NCBI GenBank assembly: GCA_947589045.1
Contig: CANQBQ010000009.1
Coordinates: 1-64,000 of the forward strand
Source: an uncultured Clostridia bacterium
GTDB lineage: Bacteria; Bacillota; Clostridia; Monoglobales; Monoglobaceae
Direction: 5' to 3'
Length of the DNA: 64,000 nucleotides
In this document: positions 36,420-44,967 of the stretch, in pieces
Layout: the number at the start of each line of letters is the position of its first letter
Position numbering within the stretch: position 1 is the first letter of the stretch
Notes under the pieces: model-generated
What the model was told of the DNA's origin: nothing
What the model saw: the letters and a program-made list of their open reading frames with translations, nothing else
Databases searched by the model: none
Translations under genes and position numbers: made by a program

Positions 36420-36779
36420 TTAATTGTTTTCGTTTGCAATTTCCGAAGCAAGACGAATAATATCTCCCGCGTATTTTTCCTTGCTCTTTTGGAGAATACG
36501 GTTGTAAATGGGATAATTTACTCCCACTCCTATAAAGCCTATAATTCCCACTATGATACCCAGTATCATCATGGCTGTGCCGCCGTCGCCGATAACCTTC
36601 ATCGACAGACACAATCCCGCACCCGCGACCAGCGCGGCAATAATTCCAAAGGAATAGGTGAAAATCTGCGCCGGTCTTTTAGCCGCTTTGTCCAGCTTTC
36701 TGAGCGCCATAACCTTCGACGCGCTCTTTTGGGAATACTCGTTTACGATTGCTTCCGCATAAATTTTGTCTGTGTTCAT
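36420..36779 (-). CDS. Small two-TM membrane protein
   Basis: 119 residues. A helical N-terminus is followed by two membrane segments (YSFGIIAALVAGAGLCLSM and AMMILGIIVGIIGFIGVGV) and a basic tail, YPIYNRILQKSKEKYAGDI. GGAGGTAATAAAA precedes the ATG at 36779; the frame upstream of it is not needed. It resembles short Clostridia membrane proteins found beside TetR regulators, but no function is known. Bases 36780-36945, between it and the cupin gene, show nothing else clear. Confidence 0.75.
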   Translation of the reverse strand: MNTDKIYAEAIVNEYSQKSASKVMALRKLDKAAKRPAQIFTYSFGIIAALVAGAGLCLSMKVIGDGGTAMMILGIIVGIIGFIGVGVNYPIYNRILQKSKEKYAGDIIRLASEIANENN

Positions 36780-36945
36780 TTTTATTACCTCCGTTTCATT
36801 TGATAACTTTATTGTAACGGAGAAAATATTAAATCTGAACAACACGATTACGCTTTTGTGTTGAGTTCAAAGGAAATTGTGCTTCGACGATACGGCTGTT
36901 TATCCGTTATTTGATAAGGCGCATTACTCCGATTTCCGGCAAGTC

Positions 36946-37299
36946 TTACGCCGTAACACCGTCGCTTGCGGTATATGCCTCGAGCGAGCCGGATTTTACC
37001 TGAACGCACAGGTATTTAATCGGGGAATTTTCCGCCGCGAAAAGCTGTCTTTTTGCCTCAGGCGCAACGCGCAGAAAATCATTCGCTTCAAGAGCAACCT
37101 TTTCTCCGTCGATTTCCATACAGCCCTTGCCTTCGAGAATTATATAGATTTCCTCGTTCTGCTTATGCGAGTGAACAAACGGTATACCCGCGCCCGCAGG
37201 CATAAAGTTTACGCTTATCTCCGCACCGGTAAGCCCGAGCGTGTCGTGCAGCTCCACTCTGTCCGTGCCGGTTACGTTTGCCTTGCTGTAATTTTTCAT
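36946..37299 (-). CDS. Cupin-domain protein
   Basis: A 117-residue single cupin barrel. Motif 1 contains HSHKQNEEIYIILEGKG, giving the His-x-His...Glu metal ligands, and motif 2 is LEANDFLRVAPEAKR, in which the usual His is replaced. It may be a sensor or small-molecule enzyme. GGAGG precedes the ATG. The promoter is nested in two palindromes that match the site before the adjacent Rrf2 gene, so Rrf2 control is likely. Confidence 0.85.
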   Translation of the reverse strand: MKNYSKANVTGTDRVELHDTLGLTGAEISVNFMPAGAGIPFVHSHKQNEEIYIILEGKGCMEIDGEKVALEANDFLRVAPEAKRQLFAAENSPIKYLCVQVKSGSLEAYTASDGVTA

Positions 37300-37320
37300 A
37301 ATAAAGACCTCCAGAAAATA

Positions 37321-37392
37321 ATATAGTTGTAATCATTTTGATTACAACTATATATTAGCACAATTTTGTTGTAATGTCAATAGTTACAACAA
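37321..37392 (-). promoter_or_regulatory. Cupin promoter with two Rrf2-type operators
   Basis: On the minus strand TTGACA (37380-37375), 17 bases, TAATAT (37357-37352). A 15-bp-arm perfect palindrome (37321-37335 with 37339-37353) lies from the -10 into the start region. A second, TTGTTGTAA-N9-TTACAACAA (37366-37392), covers the -35. The TTGTAA/TTACAA arms recur at the rrf2 promoter. Confidence 0.78.
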
Positions 37393-37406
37393 AAAATAAA
37401 TATTTT

Positions 37407-37832
37407 TTATATAAGTATATTCAGCTGCTTCATCAAATCGGCAAGGGTTACGCTTTCAAGCTCGTTTTCCAGTGCCGCCTGAGCGTCCTTAAGGCGCGAG
37501 TCCAGCACCGCATGAATGTTTTTTCCTACGGGACATTCGGGGTTCGGATTTTCGTGAAAATTAAACAGATTGCCGTCGATGCAGTCAACCGCCGTGTAAA
37601 TGTCGTAAAGAGTAATATCGTCCGCACTTTTTACGGGCGTCGCGCCGCCGCTTCCCGCCTTTACGTCGATTATTCCCGCCGCCTTGAGACTCGAAAGCGT
37701 GCGCCGTATCACAACGGGATTTACATTGACGCTCGACGCTATTAAATCCGACGTCATTTTATATTCCTTTCCGAGAACATAAATCGCAAGCAGCGAATGA
37801 ACCGCCACGGTAAATCTTGATGTAATCTTCAT
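37407..37832 (-). CDS. Rrf2-family transcriptional regulator
   Basis: 141 residues, starting MKITSRFTVAVHSLLAIYVLG with the winged HTH (MTSDLIASSVNVNPVVIRRTLSSLKAAGII). Only one Cys (ECPVGKN) is present, so an iron-sulphur cluster of IscR type is unlikely; it looks more like the YwnA subgroup. The ATG at 37832 follows GAGGTG. Palindromes in its own promoter and in that of the cupin gene downstream point to autoregulation and control of the cupin. Confidence 0.88.
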   Translation of the reverse strand: MKITSRFTVAVHSLLAIYVLGKEYKMTSDLIASSVNVNPVVIRRTLSSLKAAGIIDVKAGSGGATPVKSADDITLYDIYTAVDCIDGNLFNFHENPNPECPVGKNIHAVLDSRLKDAQAALENELESVTLADLMKQLNILI

Positions 37833-37852
37833 TCTTAACACCTCTTTGCAAT

Positions 37853-37892
37853 ATTGTATATTATTTTTGTTGTAATGTCAACGGTTACATCA
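37853..37892 (-). promoter_or_regulatory. rrf2 promoter with operator
   Basis: On the minus strand TTGACA (37881-37876), 17 bases, TACAAT (37858-37853). TTGTTGTAAT-N7-GTTACATCAA (37867-37892) covers the -35, as at the cupin promoter. Confidence 0.75.
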
Positions 37893-37921
37893 AAATTTAA
37901 AACTGCCGCTTATCAAGTCAA

Positions 37922-37957
37922 ACAAAGAGCAGAGCCGTATTCAAACAGCCCTGCTCT
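37922..37957 (-). terminator. Terminator of the flavodoxin operon
   Basis: AAAGAGCAG (37922-37930) pairs with CTGCTCTTT (37949-37957) just after the minus-strand flavodoxin fusion gene. Confidence 0.65.
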
Positions 37958-37972
37958 TTATATTATATAGCT

Positions 37973-40087
37973 TTATTTCATAACTCCGCTCGCTTTAAGC
38001 CACGCGGTTATTTCATCTCTGTTATACGATGAGTACGTCACGTCAAGACCCTCTTTTAACGCGCTGTCGGGGCAGAGCTTCGCGACCGCGCTTATCGTCT
38101 GACCGAAGCGTCCGCCGCCCATTGAGCAGAACGGGATTATAGTTTTGCCGCTCATATCATAGTGCGTCAGGAAACTGCGTACAGGCGCGGGAACAGACGC
38201 CCACCAGTTGCAGTAGCCGAGTAAAATGGTATCATAGTCGTCAATATTAAGTCCTGCGTCCTCAAGATATATTCTCAAGTCGGGTATGGCATTTTCTCGT
38301 TGCTCGGTCAGCGCTTCGGCGTATAAAATCTGCGAATTGCTCGTTGCCGAATACGGTGTCGCGCGTTCGATGCGGAATATGTCAGCGCCGCTTACGTCCT
38401 TTATTATTTTAGCCAAGCCGTCGGTATTGCCGGTCTGTGAGAAGTACGCAATAAGCGTTTTGTTCGCTTTCTCGTTGGGCTTGGCGGTATTAACGCTCTT
38501 TACGCTGCCGTTTCCCGCCGCCGCGTTTCTGACTAAGCGTATGCCTATACTATACAGAGGAACGTCTGCGGGGAACGCGCTTCGGTATGCGCTTCTTATA
38601 TGCTTTGGAAAATCGTTCCAGCCGCCTCCGCGCACAACCTTGTAATGTCCTTCTTCCGCTCCCGTCGGATTTGCCGCGTCGCCGGAGTATGCGCTGTACC
38701 AATCCCAAACCCACTCGCCGACATTGCCGTGCATATTGTAAAGTCCGTAACTGTTTGCATCATAGCTGTCAACCGCCACAGTATGACTGAGATAACCGTT
38801 TACCCAACTGCCGCTCGCGTCATTGTTATAGCCGTATGCGTTGTAGCAATTCGCCTGCGTATCTTCAACGTAGCTGCCGAAATTAAACGGAGTATCGGTA
38901 TTCGCTCTCGCGGCGTACTCCCACTCGGCTTCCGTGGGCAGGCGATAACCGTTCGCGCTCTTGTCCCAAGTGACCGTATTGTCCGAAACCGTGTAGCACG
39001 GCGTTAAGCCCTCCGCAAGGCTCCGCTTGTTACAATATTCTATCGCGTCATACCATGTGACATTTTCAACGGGCAGATTGTCGCCGACGTTCTCGCTCGG
39101 ATTGCCGCCCATAACCGCCCTGTATTCACTTTGCGTAATCTCTGTTTCGTCCATATAGAAGCTGTCAACGGTGACGCTGTGCAAAGTCTCGTCCGCGTCA
39201 CGCTCCGCTTCACCTGCGGGACTTCCCATTTGAAACGTGCCGCCGTTTATCAGTGCCATATTTTCAACCTCCTCACTATTTCCGAAATCAAGCCCAAGAC
39301 CGTCTACCCATGCGGCAACGCTGTCCTTCGACTCGCCGATATTAAACCGTTTGCCGCTCAGCCAGTTTGCGTTCGGCGTCAAGCACTGAAGCTCCGATGT
39401 TGAAATTCCGCTGCTTCCAGATGTGCAGAACGGGATAATCGTCTTTCCGTCAAAATTATATTTTTCAAGGAAGGTATATATTATTTTCGGCGCTTTGCCG
39501 TACCATATCGGATAGCCGACGAATACAATATCATACTGTTCCATATTGCTGACTGTTCCGTCAATTTCGGGACGCGCTGTGTCGCTATACTGCTCCTGAT
39601 AGGCGCGAGTGTTTGGATCATAATAAGTGCTGTTTTCCGGTCCGTAGGGCTCTTTCGGAACAATCTCATACTTATCCGCGCCGGTTATTTCGGTAATGTG
39701 ATTTGCGATTTCCTCTGTGTGGTTCGTCCATGAGAAATACGCGACAAGCGTTTTGGTTTTCTCCGGCTCGGGCGGTGTTGGGCGTGTATCAATCTTGTTC
39801 ATCTCAATCGGAGACAAATTCGTCATATCCCACAGAAATGCCTTGATTTTGCCGCCGCTGCCGGTAACGGTATCGGTTACATCATCAATCGTTCCGTTTT
39901 CCGGCTCGTAAATATTGCAGCCCGAAAGCCTGCCGTTTCTGTCATACGACGCTATAATCAATCTTCCGTTATTCGGTACACCCGAAATGGTGATTGTATT
40001 CCCGTCAGTGTAATAATTTGCCGCATATACCGATGAAGAAAACAGGCATAGTGCTATTGCCGTAAGTATAAATATAAATTTTTTCAT
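37973..40087 (-). CDS. Secreted flavodoxin - FGE-like - flavodoxin fusion
   Basis: 704 residues. Signal peptide (1-22); a small Ig-like module also found in the 30167-33496 protein; flavodoxin domain 1 (about 112-268, LVAYFSWTNHTEEIA, GYPIWYGKAP, PFCTSGSSG); a formylglycine-generating-enzyme/SUMF1-like domain from Met277 (GGTFQMGSP, TEITQSEYRAVMG, RLPTEAEWEYAAR, HGNVGEWVWDW, VVRGGGW); flavodoxin domain 2 (about 545-704, LIAYFSQTGNTDGLA, GYCNWWASVPAPV). AGGAGG with nine-base spacing sits in the codons before Met277 (ATG at 39259), like a preserved start of a once-separate gene. The FGE part lacks an obvious Cys pair and may bind ligand rather than modify sulfatases. Confidence 0.82.
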   Translation of the reverse strand: MKKFIFILTAIALCLFSSSVYAANYYTDGNTITISGVPNNGRLIIASYDRNGRLSGCNIYEPENGTIDDVTDTVTGSGGKIKAFLWDMTNLSPIEMNKIDTRPTPPEPEKTKTLVAYFSWTNHTEEIANHITEITGADKYEIVPKEPYGPENSTYYDPNTRAYQEQYSDTARPEIDGTVSNMEQYDIVFVGYPIWYGKAPKIIYTFLEKYNFDGKTIIPFCTSGSSGISTSELQCLTPNANWLSGKRFNIGESKDSVAAWVDGLGLDFGNSEEVENMALINGGTFQMGSPAGEAERDADETLHSVTVDSFYMDETEITQSEYRAVMGGNPSENVGDNLPVENVTWYDAIEYCNKRSLAEGLTPCYTVSDNTVTWDKSANGYRLPTEAEWEYAARANTDTPFNFGSYVEDTQANCYNAYGYNNDASGSWVNGYLSHTVAVDSYDANSYGLYNMHGNVGEWVWDWYSAYSGDAANPTGAEEGHYKVVRGGGWNDFPKHIRSAYRSAFPADVPLYSIGIRLVRNAAAGNGSVKSVNTAKPNEKANKTLIAYFSQTGNTDGLAKIIKDVSGADIFRIERATPYSATSNSQILYAEALTEQRENAIPDLRIYLEDAGLNIDDYDTILLGYCNWWASVPAPVRSFLTHYDMSGKTIIPFCSMGGGRFGQTISAVAKLCPDSALKEGLDVTYSSYNRDEITAWLKASGVMK

Positions 40088-40101
40088 TGTGATTGCTTCC
40101 T

Positions 40102-41133
40102 TTACAGATCTAAGTCAAGTCCGTTTACCCAGTCCATAACCGTATCGCTCGACGCACCGCCGCTAAAGCGTTGCCCGTCAAGCCAGTTCGCACCCGGCGT
40201 TACGTTTTGCATCGCCGTGGTAGAGCCTATCGGACTGCTTCCCGACGTGCAGAACGGGATAATAGTCTTGCCCGAAAAATCATAGCTTTCAAGGAAGGTA
40301 AAGATTATCTTCGGCGCGTTGCCCCACCAGATAGGATAGCCGAGGAATATTGTGTCGTACTGCTCTATATTCTCGACTGTTCCCGAAATTGCGGGACGCG
40401 CCGAGTCGTCGTTTTGTTCGAGGTTCGCGCGGCAGTCCGAGTTATAGTCTAAGTCTGCGTCGGTGTACGGAACTTCGGGCGTAATTTCATAAATATCCGC
40501 GCCGAGCCCGTCTGCGATATGCTTTGCCACGCCTTCGGTATTGTTCGTTGCCGAGAAATACGCTACAAGCGTTTTACTCTCCTGTCGCTCGTCATCCGTC
40601 GGAGCCGCGGTCGGCTCAACCGTCTCGACCGGTGCCGCGGTCGGTTCTGCCGTCGGTTCGGTTGCTTCAGCCGCTTTTGTAACAGTCACGGTCTGCGTTT
40701 CATCGTCCCACGCTACGTCAAATTTGAAGCTCTCCGCGATAAATCTAATCGGAAGCATGGTGCGGTCATTGATTAAAGCGGGAGCAACGTCAAGCGTATA
40801 CGCCGCGTTGTTTAGGTATGCGGTTGTGCTGTCAATCGTCAGCCTTATCACGTCATTTTTGTATGTCAGCACAGCGGTGTTTGCGGCGTCCTCCCACTCG
40901 ACATTGCCGCCCATTTCCTCAACCACAGCGCGCACGGGCAGAAGCGTTCTCGCGTCATTTACAAGCACCGGAACGGTTCCGCGTCCGGGGTCGATTTCCT
41001 GTTCAGTACCGTTTACAGTCATTACGGGATTTCCTATTTGCAGTGTTATTGTCAAATCCCCGTCCTCGGCAAAGGCGGCAATACCCGCCAAGCTTAAAAT
41101 TACAGATAAAATTACAGCCAATATTTTTTTCAT
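40102..41133 (-). CDS. Exported flavodoxin with copper-amine-oxidase-type stalk
   Basis: 343 residues. Signal peptide (about 1-22); a copper amine oxidase N-terminal-like domain, a wall/surface stalk module (VLVNDARTLLPVRAVVEEMGG; INDRTMLPIRFIAESF); a Pro/Ala/Thr linker; and a C-terminal flavodoxin (LVAYFSATNNTEGVA, GYPIWWGNAPKIIF, PFCTSGSSPIGS). The flavodoxin DNA is nearly identical to that of the next gene (41161-41778), so one was copied from the other recently. Flavodoxin outside the membrane suggests extracytoplasmic electron transfer. Confidence 0.88.
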   Translation of the reverse strand: MKKILAVILSVILSLAGIAAFAEDGDLTITLQIGNPVMTVNGTEQEIDPGRGTVPVLVNDARTLLPVRAVVEEMGGNVEWEDAANTAVLTYKNDVIRLTIDSTTAYLNNAAYTLDVAPALINDRTMLPIRFIAESFKFDVAWDDETQTVTVTKAAEATEPTAEPTAAPVETVEPTAAPTDDERQESKTLVAYFSATNNTEGVAKHIADGLGADIYEITPEVPYTDADLDYNSDCRANLEQNDDSARPAISGTVENIEQYDTIFLGYPIWWGNAPKIIFTFLESYDFSGKTIIPFCTSGSSPIGSTTAMQNVTPGANWLDGQRFSGGASSDTVMDWVNGLDLDL

Positions 41134-41160
41134 TTTAGTTTTCTCCTTATTGTTTTGTTA

Positions 41161-41778
41161 TTATTTTGTTACCAAATCAAATTTTTCCACCCATGAAGCT
41201 ACGTCCTCGCTCGACGCGCCGCCGCTAAAGCGCTGTCCGTCAAGCCAGTTCGCGCCCGGCGTTACGTTTTGCATAGCCTCGGTAGAGCCTATCGGACTGC
41301 TTCCCGACGTGCAGAACGGGATAATAGTCTTGCCCGAAAAATCGTAGCTTTCAAGGAAGGTAAAGATTATCTTCGGAGCGTTGCCCCACCAGATAGGATA
41401 GCCTAAGAAAATTGTATCATATTGCTCCATATTCTCGACCGTTCCCGAAATTGCGGGACGCGCCGAGTCGTCATTTTGCTCGCGGTTCGCGCGGCAGTCC
41501 GAGTTATAGTTAAGGTCCGCGTCGGTGTACGGAACTTCGGGCGTGATTTCATAAATATCGGCTTTCGCGCTGTCCGCGATATACTCCGCGATAGTCCGCG
41601 TATTTCCCGTTGCCGAGAAATACGCGACCAATACGTTACCGGCAGTTTCCGAATTATCATTGCCCGACGCGGCGGCGGTCGGCGCGCTTGTTGCTTCGGT
41701 TTTGGCGTTATTTCCTCCGCAGGCGGCAAGCGAAATAACCATAACCGCCGCAAGTACGGCAAATATTATTTTTTTCAT
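41161..41778 (-). CDS. Flavodoxin lipoprotein
   Basis: 205 residues. Lipoprotein signal with lipobox LAAC (Cys20), a Thr/Ala/Ser linker, then a flavodoxin domain (VLVAYFSATGNTRTIAEYI, GYPIWWGNAPKII, PFCTSGSSPIGS). It is expected to sit on the outer face of the membrane. It is a close DNA-level paralogue of the flavodoxin half of 40102-41133, differing mainly in the N-terminal anchor. GGAGGAAAC precedes the ATG. Confidence 0.92.
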   Translation of the reverse strand: MKKIIFAVLAAVMVISLAACGGNNAKTEATSAPTAAASGNDNSETAGNVLVAYFSATGNTRTIAEYIADSAKADIYEITPEVPYTDADLNYNSDCRANREQNDDSARPAISGTVENMEQYDTIFLGYPIWWGNAPKIIFTFLESYDFSGKTIIPFCTSGSSPIGSTEAMQNVTPGANWLDGQRFSGGASSEDVASWVEKFDLVTK

Positions 41779-41800
41779 TTTAGTTTCCTCCTTTATTTAC

Positions 41801-42811
41801 TTACACCACATTTCCCGCTTTTTGCTTTCCGTTTTGCGCCATAACCCCCGCGAGCGCGTGCGGCACATAGAGCTCTTCCAGACAAGTTATTTCCTCGTCG
41901 CTAAGCTTTAATTCAACAGCTTTAGCCGCGCCCTCGACGTGAGAGAGCTTTGTCGCGCCGACCACAGGCGAAGTCGATTTTGTAAGCAGCCACGCAAGCG
42001 CGATTTCGGTCATTGAAACGCCGCGCTTGTCGGCTAATTCCTCTACGCGCTTTATGATTTTGCCGTCCGCCTCAGCAGTCGCGTCATATTTGAATTTTGC
42101 GTATGAGTCCTCTTGAAGCCGCTTTGTGCTCTCGCCCGCTCTGCGCGACAGTCTGCCGCTTGCAAGCGCGCTGTACGGCGTTACGGCTATGTTTTCGGAC
42201 TTGCAAAACGGTATCATCTCCCGTTCTTCCTCGCGCGCGATGAGGTTGTAATGACCCTGAATTGACACAAATTCGGTGAGCCCGTTCGCTCTCGCGTAGT
42301 AATTCGCCTTTGCGAGCTGCCACGCGAAGCAGTTGGAAATGCCGATATATCTCGCCTTGCCCGCCTTGACGACGTTATTAAGCCCTTCCATAATTTCCTC
42401 CATCGGCGTGTGGTAGTCCCACATATGATAAATATAGAGGTCAACATAGTCCATACCGAGATTTTTAAGGCTTTGATTGAGATAGTTTTCGATATGCTTC
42501 TGCCCGCTCACGCCCGAGTCGATCTCGTCCTGCGTGCGCGGAGTAAACTTTGTTGCGATTACATACTCGTCACGCTTTGCAAAATCCCTAAGAGCCCGTC
42601 CGACATACTGCTCGCTCGTGCCGTTTTGATAGACGATAGCGGTGTCGTAAAAATTGATGCCAAGCTCAAGTCCGCGTTTTATTATATCTCTTGTTTGGCT
42701 TTCGTCCACCGTCCAGCTGTGCTGACCCGTCGCGGCGTTGCCGAAGCCCATACAGCCCATACATATCCGCGACACGTTTAAATCCGATTTGCCTAATTTT
42801 GTATATTCCAT
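41801..42811 (-). CDS. Aldo/keto reductase
   Basis: A 336-residue NADP-dependent reductase (MEYTKLGKSDLNVSRICMGCMGFG...), with YDTAIVYQNGTSE (active-site Asp/Tyr), the Lys in VIATKF and the His of DLYIYHMWD. The cofactor-binding end is SPVVGATKLSHVE. No iron-sulphur tail, unlike the two other reductases in this region. The ATG at 42811 follows AAGAGTG; a GTG three codons upstream is the alternative. Position between flavodoxins and Fe-ADH suggests a carbonyl-detoxifying or fermentative role. Confidence 0.92.
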   Translation of the reverse strand: MEYTKLGKSDLNVSRICMGCMGFGNAATGQHSWTVDESQTRDIIKRGLELGINFYDTAIVYQNGTSEQYVGRALRDFAKRDEYVIATKFTPRTQDEIDSGVSGQKHIENYLNQSLKNLGMDYVDLYIYHMWDYHTPMEEIMEGLNNVVKAGKARYIGISNCFAWQLAKANYYARANGLTEFVSIQGHYNLIAREEEREMIPFCKSENIAVTPYSALASGRLSRRAGESTKRLQEDSYAKFKYDATAEADGKIIKRVEELADKRGVSMTEIALAWLLTKSTSPVVGATKLSHVEGAAKAVELKLSDEEITCLEELYVPHALAGVMAQNGKQKAGNVV

Positions 42812-42858
42812 TGTAATCACTCTTTCATCTGATTATAAATTGCCGAGAATACGCTGTA

Positions 42859-44028
42859 TTACAGACTTTCTCTGAAAATATCCACGATTTCATTATGCTC
42901 AAGCGTTTTGTATCCTCCCGTCATAACAATGGTGCTTCCCGCAATCGCTTCAAGCATTTCCTCGTTTGCGCCAAGCTCGGAGATGTTCATAACAAGACCA
43001 AGCTCTCTCATCCAGTCCTCCATTGCCGCAAGACCCTCGTTTGCAATCTGCTCGTCCGTTTTGCCCGCCGTATCAATATTCCAGACATTTTTCGCGAACC
43101 TTACAAATTTCGCGAGTCCGTATGGCATTATATGGCGGTAATACGGCAGCGATACCGCCGCGAGCGTCATGCCGTGAGTCGCGTCGGTGTGTGCGCCGAC
43201 CGCCTGACCGAGCATATGCACCATCCAGTCGGTGGACTTGCCTTTCGCCACGAGCGTGTTAAGCGCCCATGTTGCCGTCCACATAATATTGCTTCTCGCC
43301 TCGTAATTCTGCGGGTCTTTGTTTGCGATACGGCTCGAATTTATAACGCTTCGCATCAAGCCCTCGCTGATATAGTCGCTTGTGTTGTCGTCCTCGCCCG
43401 AAAAATACTGCTCGCAAATATGATTAAAAATGTCATAAATGCCTGAAACCATCTGATAGTGCGGCAATGTCAGCGTATATTTCGGATTAAGGATTGAAAA
43501 CCTCGGCATAACGCTTTCGTCCGCAAACACGTGACCTATCTTCATTTTCGTTTCGCGGTTCGTGATAACTGCGCCCGCGTTCATTTCCGAGCCTGTTCCG
43601 ACCATTGTCAGCACACAGCCGACGGGGACGATTTCGCAGTCGGGTTCCTCAAACTTCAGATAATATTTCTCCCACGGGTCCTCATCGCAGTTTACCGATA
43701 CCGATACCGCTTTCGCGTAATCGCATACCGAGCCGCCGCCGACCGCGAGCAGCAGGTCTGCCTTGTGCGCTCTTGCAATCTCAACGCCCTCATAGAGCTT
43801 TTCAAGCGTCGGATTAGGCATAACTCCCGCTATTTCCGCGACGTTTTTGCCGTTTTCCTTTAAGATTTTTACTACCTCGTCATATATTCCGTTTTTCTTG
43901 ATTGAGCCGCCGCCGTAAATCAGCACGACGTTCGCTCCGTACTTCGGCAGTTCCGTGTTCAGGTATTTAAGAGACTCATCTCCGAAGTACAATTTTGTGG
44001 GGTTGCAGTAAGCGAAATTTCCTAACAT
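42859..44028 (-). CDS. Iron-containing alcohol dehydrogenase
   Basis: 389 residues of the butanol-dehydrogenase/YqhD type, reducing aldehydes with NAD(P)H. NAD-binding GGGSIKKNG and AVGGGSVCDYAKA are clear. Iron ligands lie in MLGQAVGAHTDATHG and the preceding Asp/His segment (YDIFNHICEQYF). GGAGG precedes the ATG. It is adjacent to an aldo/keto reductase and a flavin reductase on the same strand. Confidence 0.94.
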   Translation of the reverse strand: MLGNFAYCNPTKLYFGDESLKYLNTELPKYGANVVLIYGGGSIKKNGIYDEVVKILKENGKNVAEIAGVMPNPTLEKLYEGVEIARAHKADLLLAVGGGSVCDYAKAVSVSVNCDEDPWEKYYLKFEEPDCEIVPVGCVLTMVGTGSEMNAGAVITNRETKMKIGHVFADESVMPRFSILNPKYTLTLPHYQMVSGIYDIFNHICEQYFSGEDDNTSDYISEGLMRSVINSSRIANKDPQNYEARSNIMWTATWALNTLVAKGKSTDWMVHMLGQAVGAHTDATHGMTLAAVSLPYYRHIMPYGLAKFVRFAKNVWNIDTAGKTDEQIANEGLAAMEDWMRELGLVMNISELGANEEMLEAIAGSTIVMTGGYKTLEHNEIVDIFRESL

Positions 44029-44108
44029 TGTTTTTCCTCCTTCAAATTTTTATAATATATAGCGCATATGTTCCCGCGTACAGAGGCGGGGCATCTGTGC
44101 CTAGGTTA

Positions 44109-44660
44109 TTATTCCCCGCCGTTTTTGAACGACAAACATTTACCTATTACATCACCCGTTCTCAGATATTCGTATGTCGGGAACTCGAAAAGAACGGGTT
44201 TCATAGCCCGATAATCAATTTTGCCCGTATCGTTTAAGCATTTTTCCTCAACGTATGTGCCGTCTATGGTGCAGATGAAGCTCTCAAAATTCGGAGTACT
44301 ATACACGTCTACAACACTGCATACCATGGTAAGCGGCGATTTCTTTATGATAGGCGCGGCTCCGTCAGCTATTTCATAGTCAAACAGTTCCGACTTGTCC
44401 GTTTTCGCTCCGCTTACGGAGCCGGAGAAATCCGCCTTCGATAAAATTTCCTCAGTCACCATATTTATCGACAGCTTATTTGTCTTTTTGATAACGCCGT
44501 TAATGAAGTGGGGAGCCGCAAGGCTTACGAGAACTCTGTCATGTCCGATAATTCCCACATGAGCCACAAGCGTCCATGTTGGTTTATCCTCGTTCATCGC
44601 CCCGACAACGGTTACGGGCATGGGATAAAGCGCTAATTGTGAACCAATATTCTTTTTCAT
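44109..44660 (-). CDS. Flavin reductase-like protein
   Basis: A 183-residue FMN-binding split-barrel protein of the flavin reductase family (YPMPVTVVGAMNEDKPTWTLVAHVGIIGHD; SLAAPHFINGVIKKTNKLSINM). In anaerobes these are flavoredoxin-like electron carriers or flavin reductases. GGGGG precedes the ATG at 44660. The promoter is a perfect consensus with two operator-like palindromes matching that of the TetR gene at 35047, so it is probably repressed by that TetR. Confidence 0.88.
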   Translation of the reverse strand: MKKNIGSQLALYPMPVTVVGAMNEDKPTWTLVAHVGIIGHDRVLVSLAAPHFINGVIKKTNKLSINMVTEEILSKADFSGSVSGAKTDKSELFDYEIADGAAPIIKKSPLTMVCSVVDVYSTPNFESFICTIDGTYVEEKCLNDTGKIDYRAMKPVLFEFPTYEYLRTGDVIGKCLSFKNGGE

Positions 44661-44686
44661 TTTAATTACCCCCAAAAAACATATTC

Positions 44687-44736
44687 TGACGCTGTGTCAT
44701 TGATTGGATTATATCACTATCCTGACGTTGTGTCAA
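44687..44736 (-). promoter_or_regulatory. Flavin-reductase promoter with two TetR-type operators
   Basis: On the minus strand TTGACA (44736-44731), 17 bases, TATAAT (44713-44708). TGACGTTGTGTCA (44723-44735) overlaps the -35 and TGACGCTGTGTCA (44687-44699) lies at the transcription start. Both are TGAC-N5-GTCA. Confidence 0.75.
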
Positions 44737-44967
44737 TACGTTTTTTGAAATTTATATAAAAATTTTGACAGACACATTCTGCGAAGAAGCGACAAAAAAA
44801 TACAGCCGACGGCTCTGCGGAACTTAATGCGTAAGATTTGCATATCCCGTACCTATGCAAAAAAGACACTCTCGGATTTACTCAAAATCCTCAAATGTCT
44901 TATTGCGTTTTTACTTTGGAAAACTCGAAACTAAACCGTGAATATCGCTTATTACATATACCGTATT
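44737..44967. other. Intergenic, nothing recognised
   Basis: About 230 bases between the flavin-reductase promoter and the end of the next minus-strand gene. No ribosome site, hairpin terminator or family-like frame was seen. Confidence 0.4.

Noticed and set aside
40541-41347. Plus-strand 268-codon Ser/Thr-rich frame
   Set aside because: Antisense to two flavodoxin genes; the composition is explained by their linker codons.
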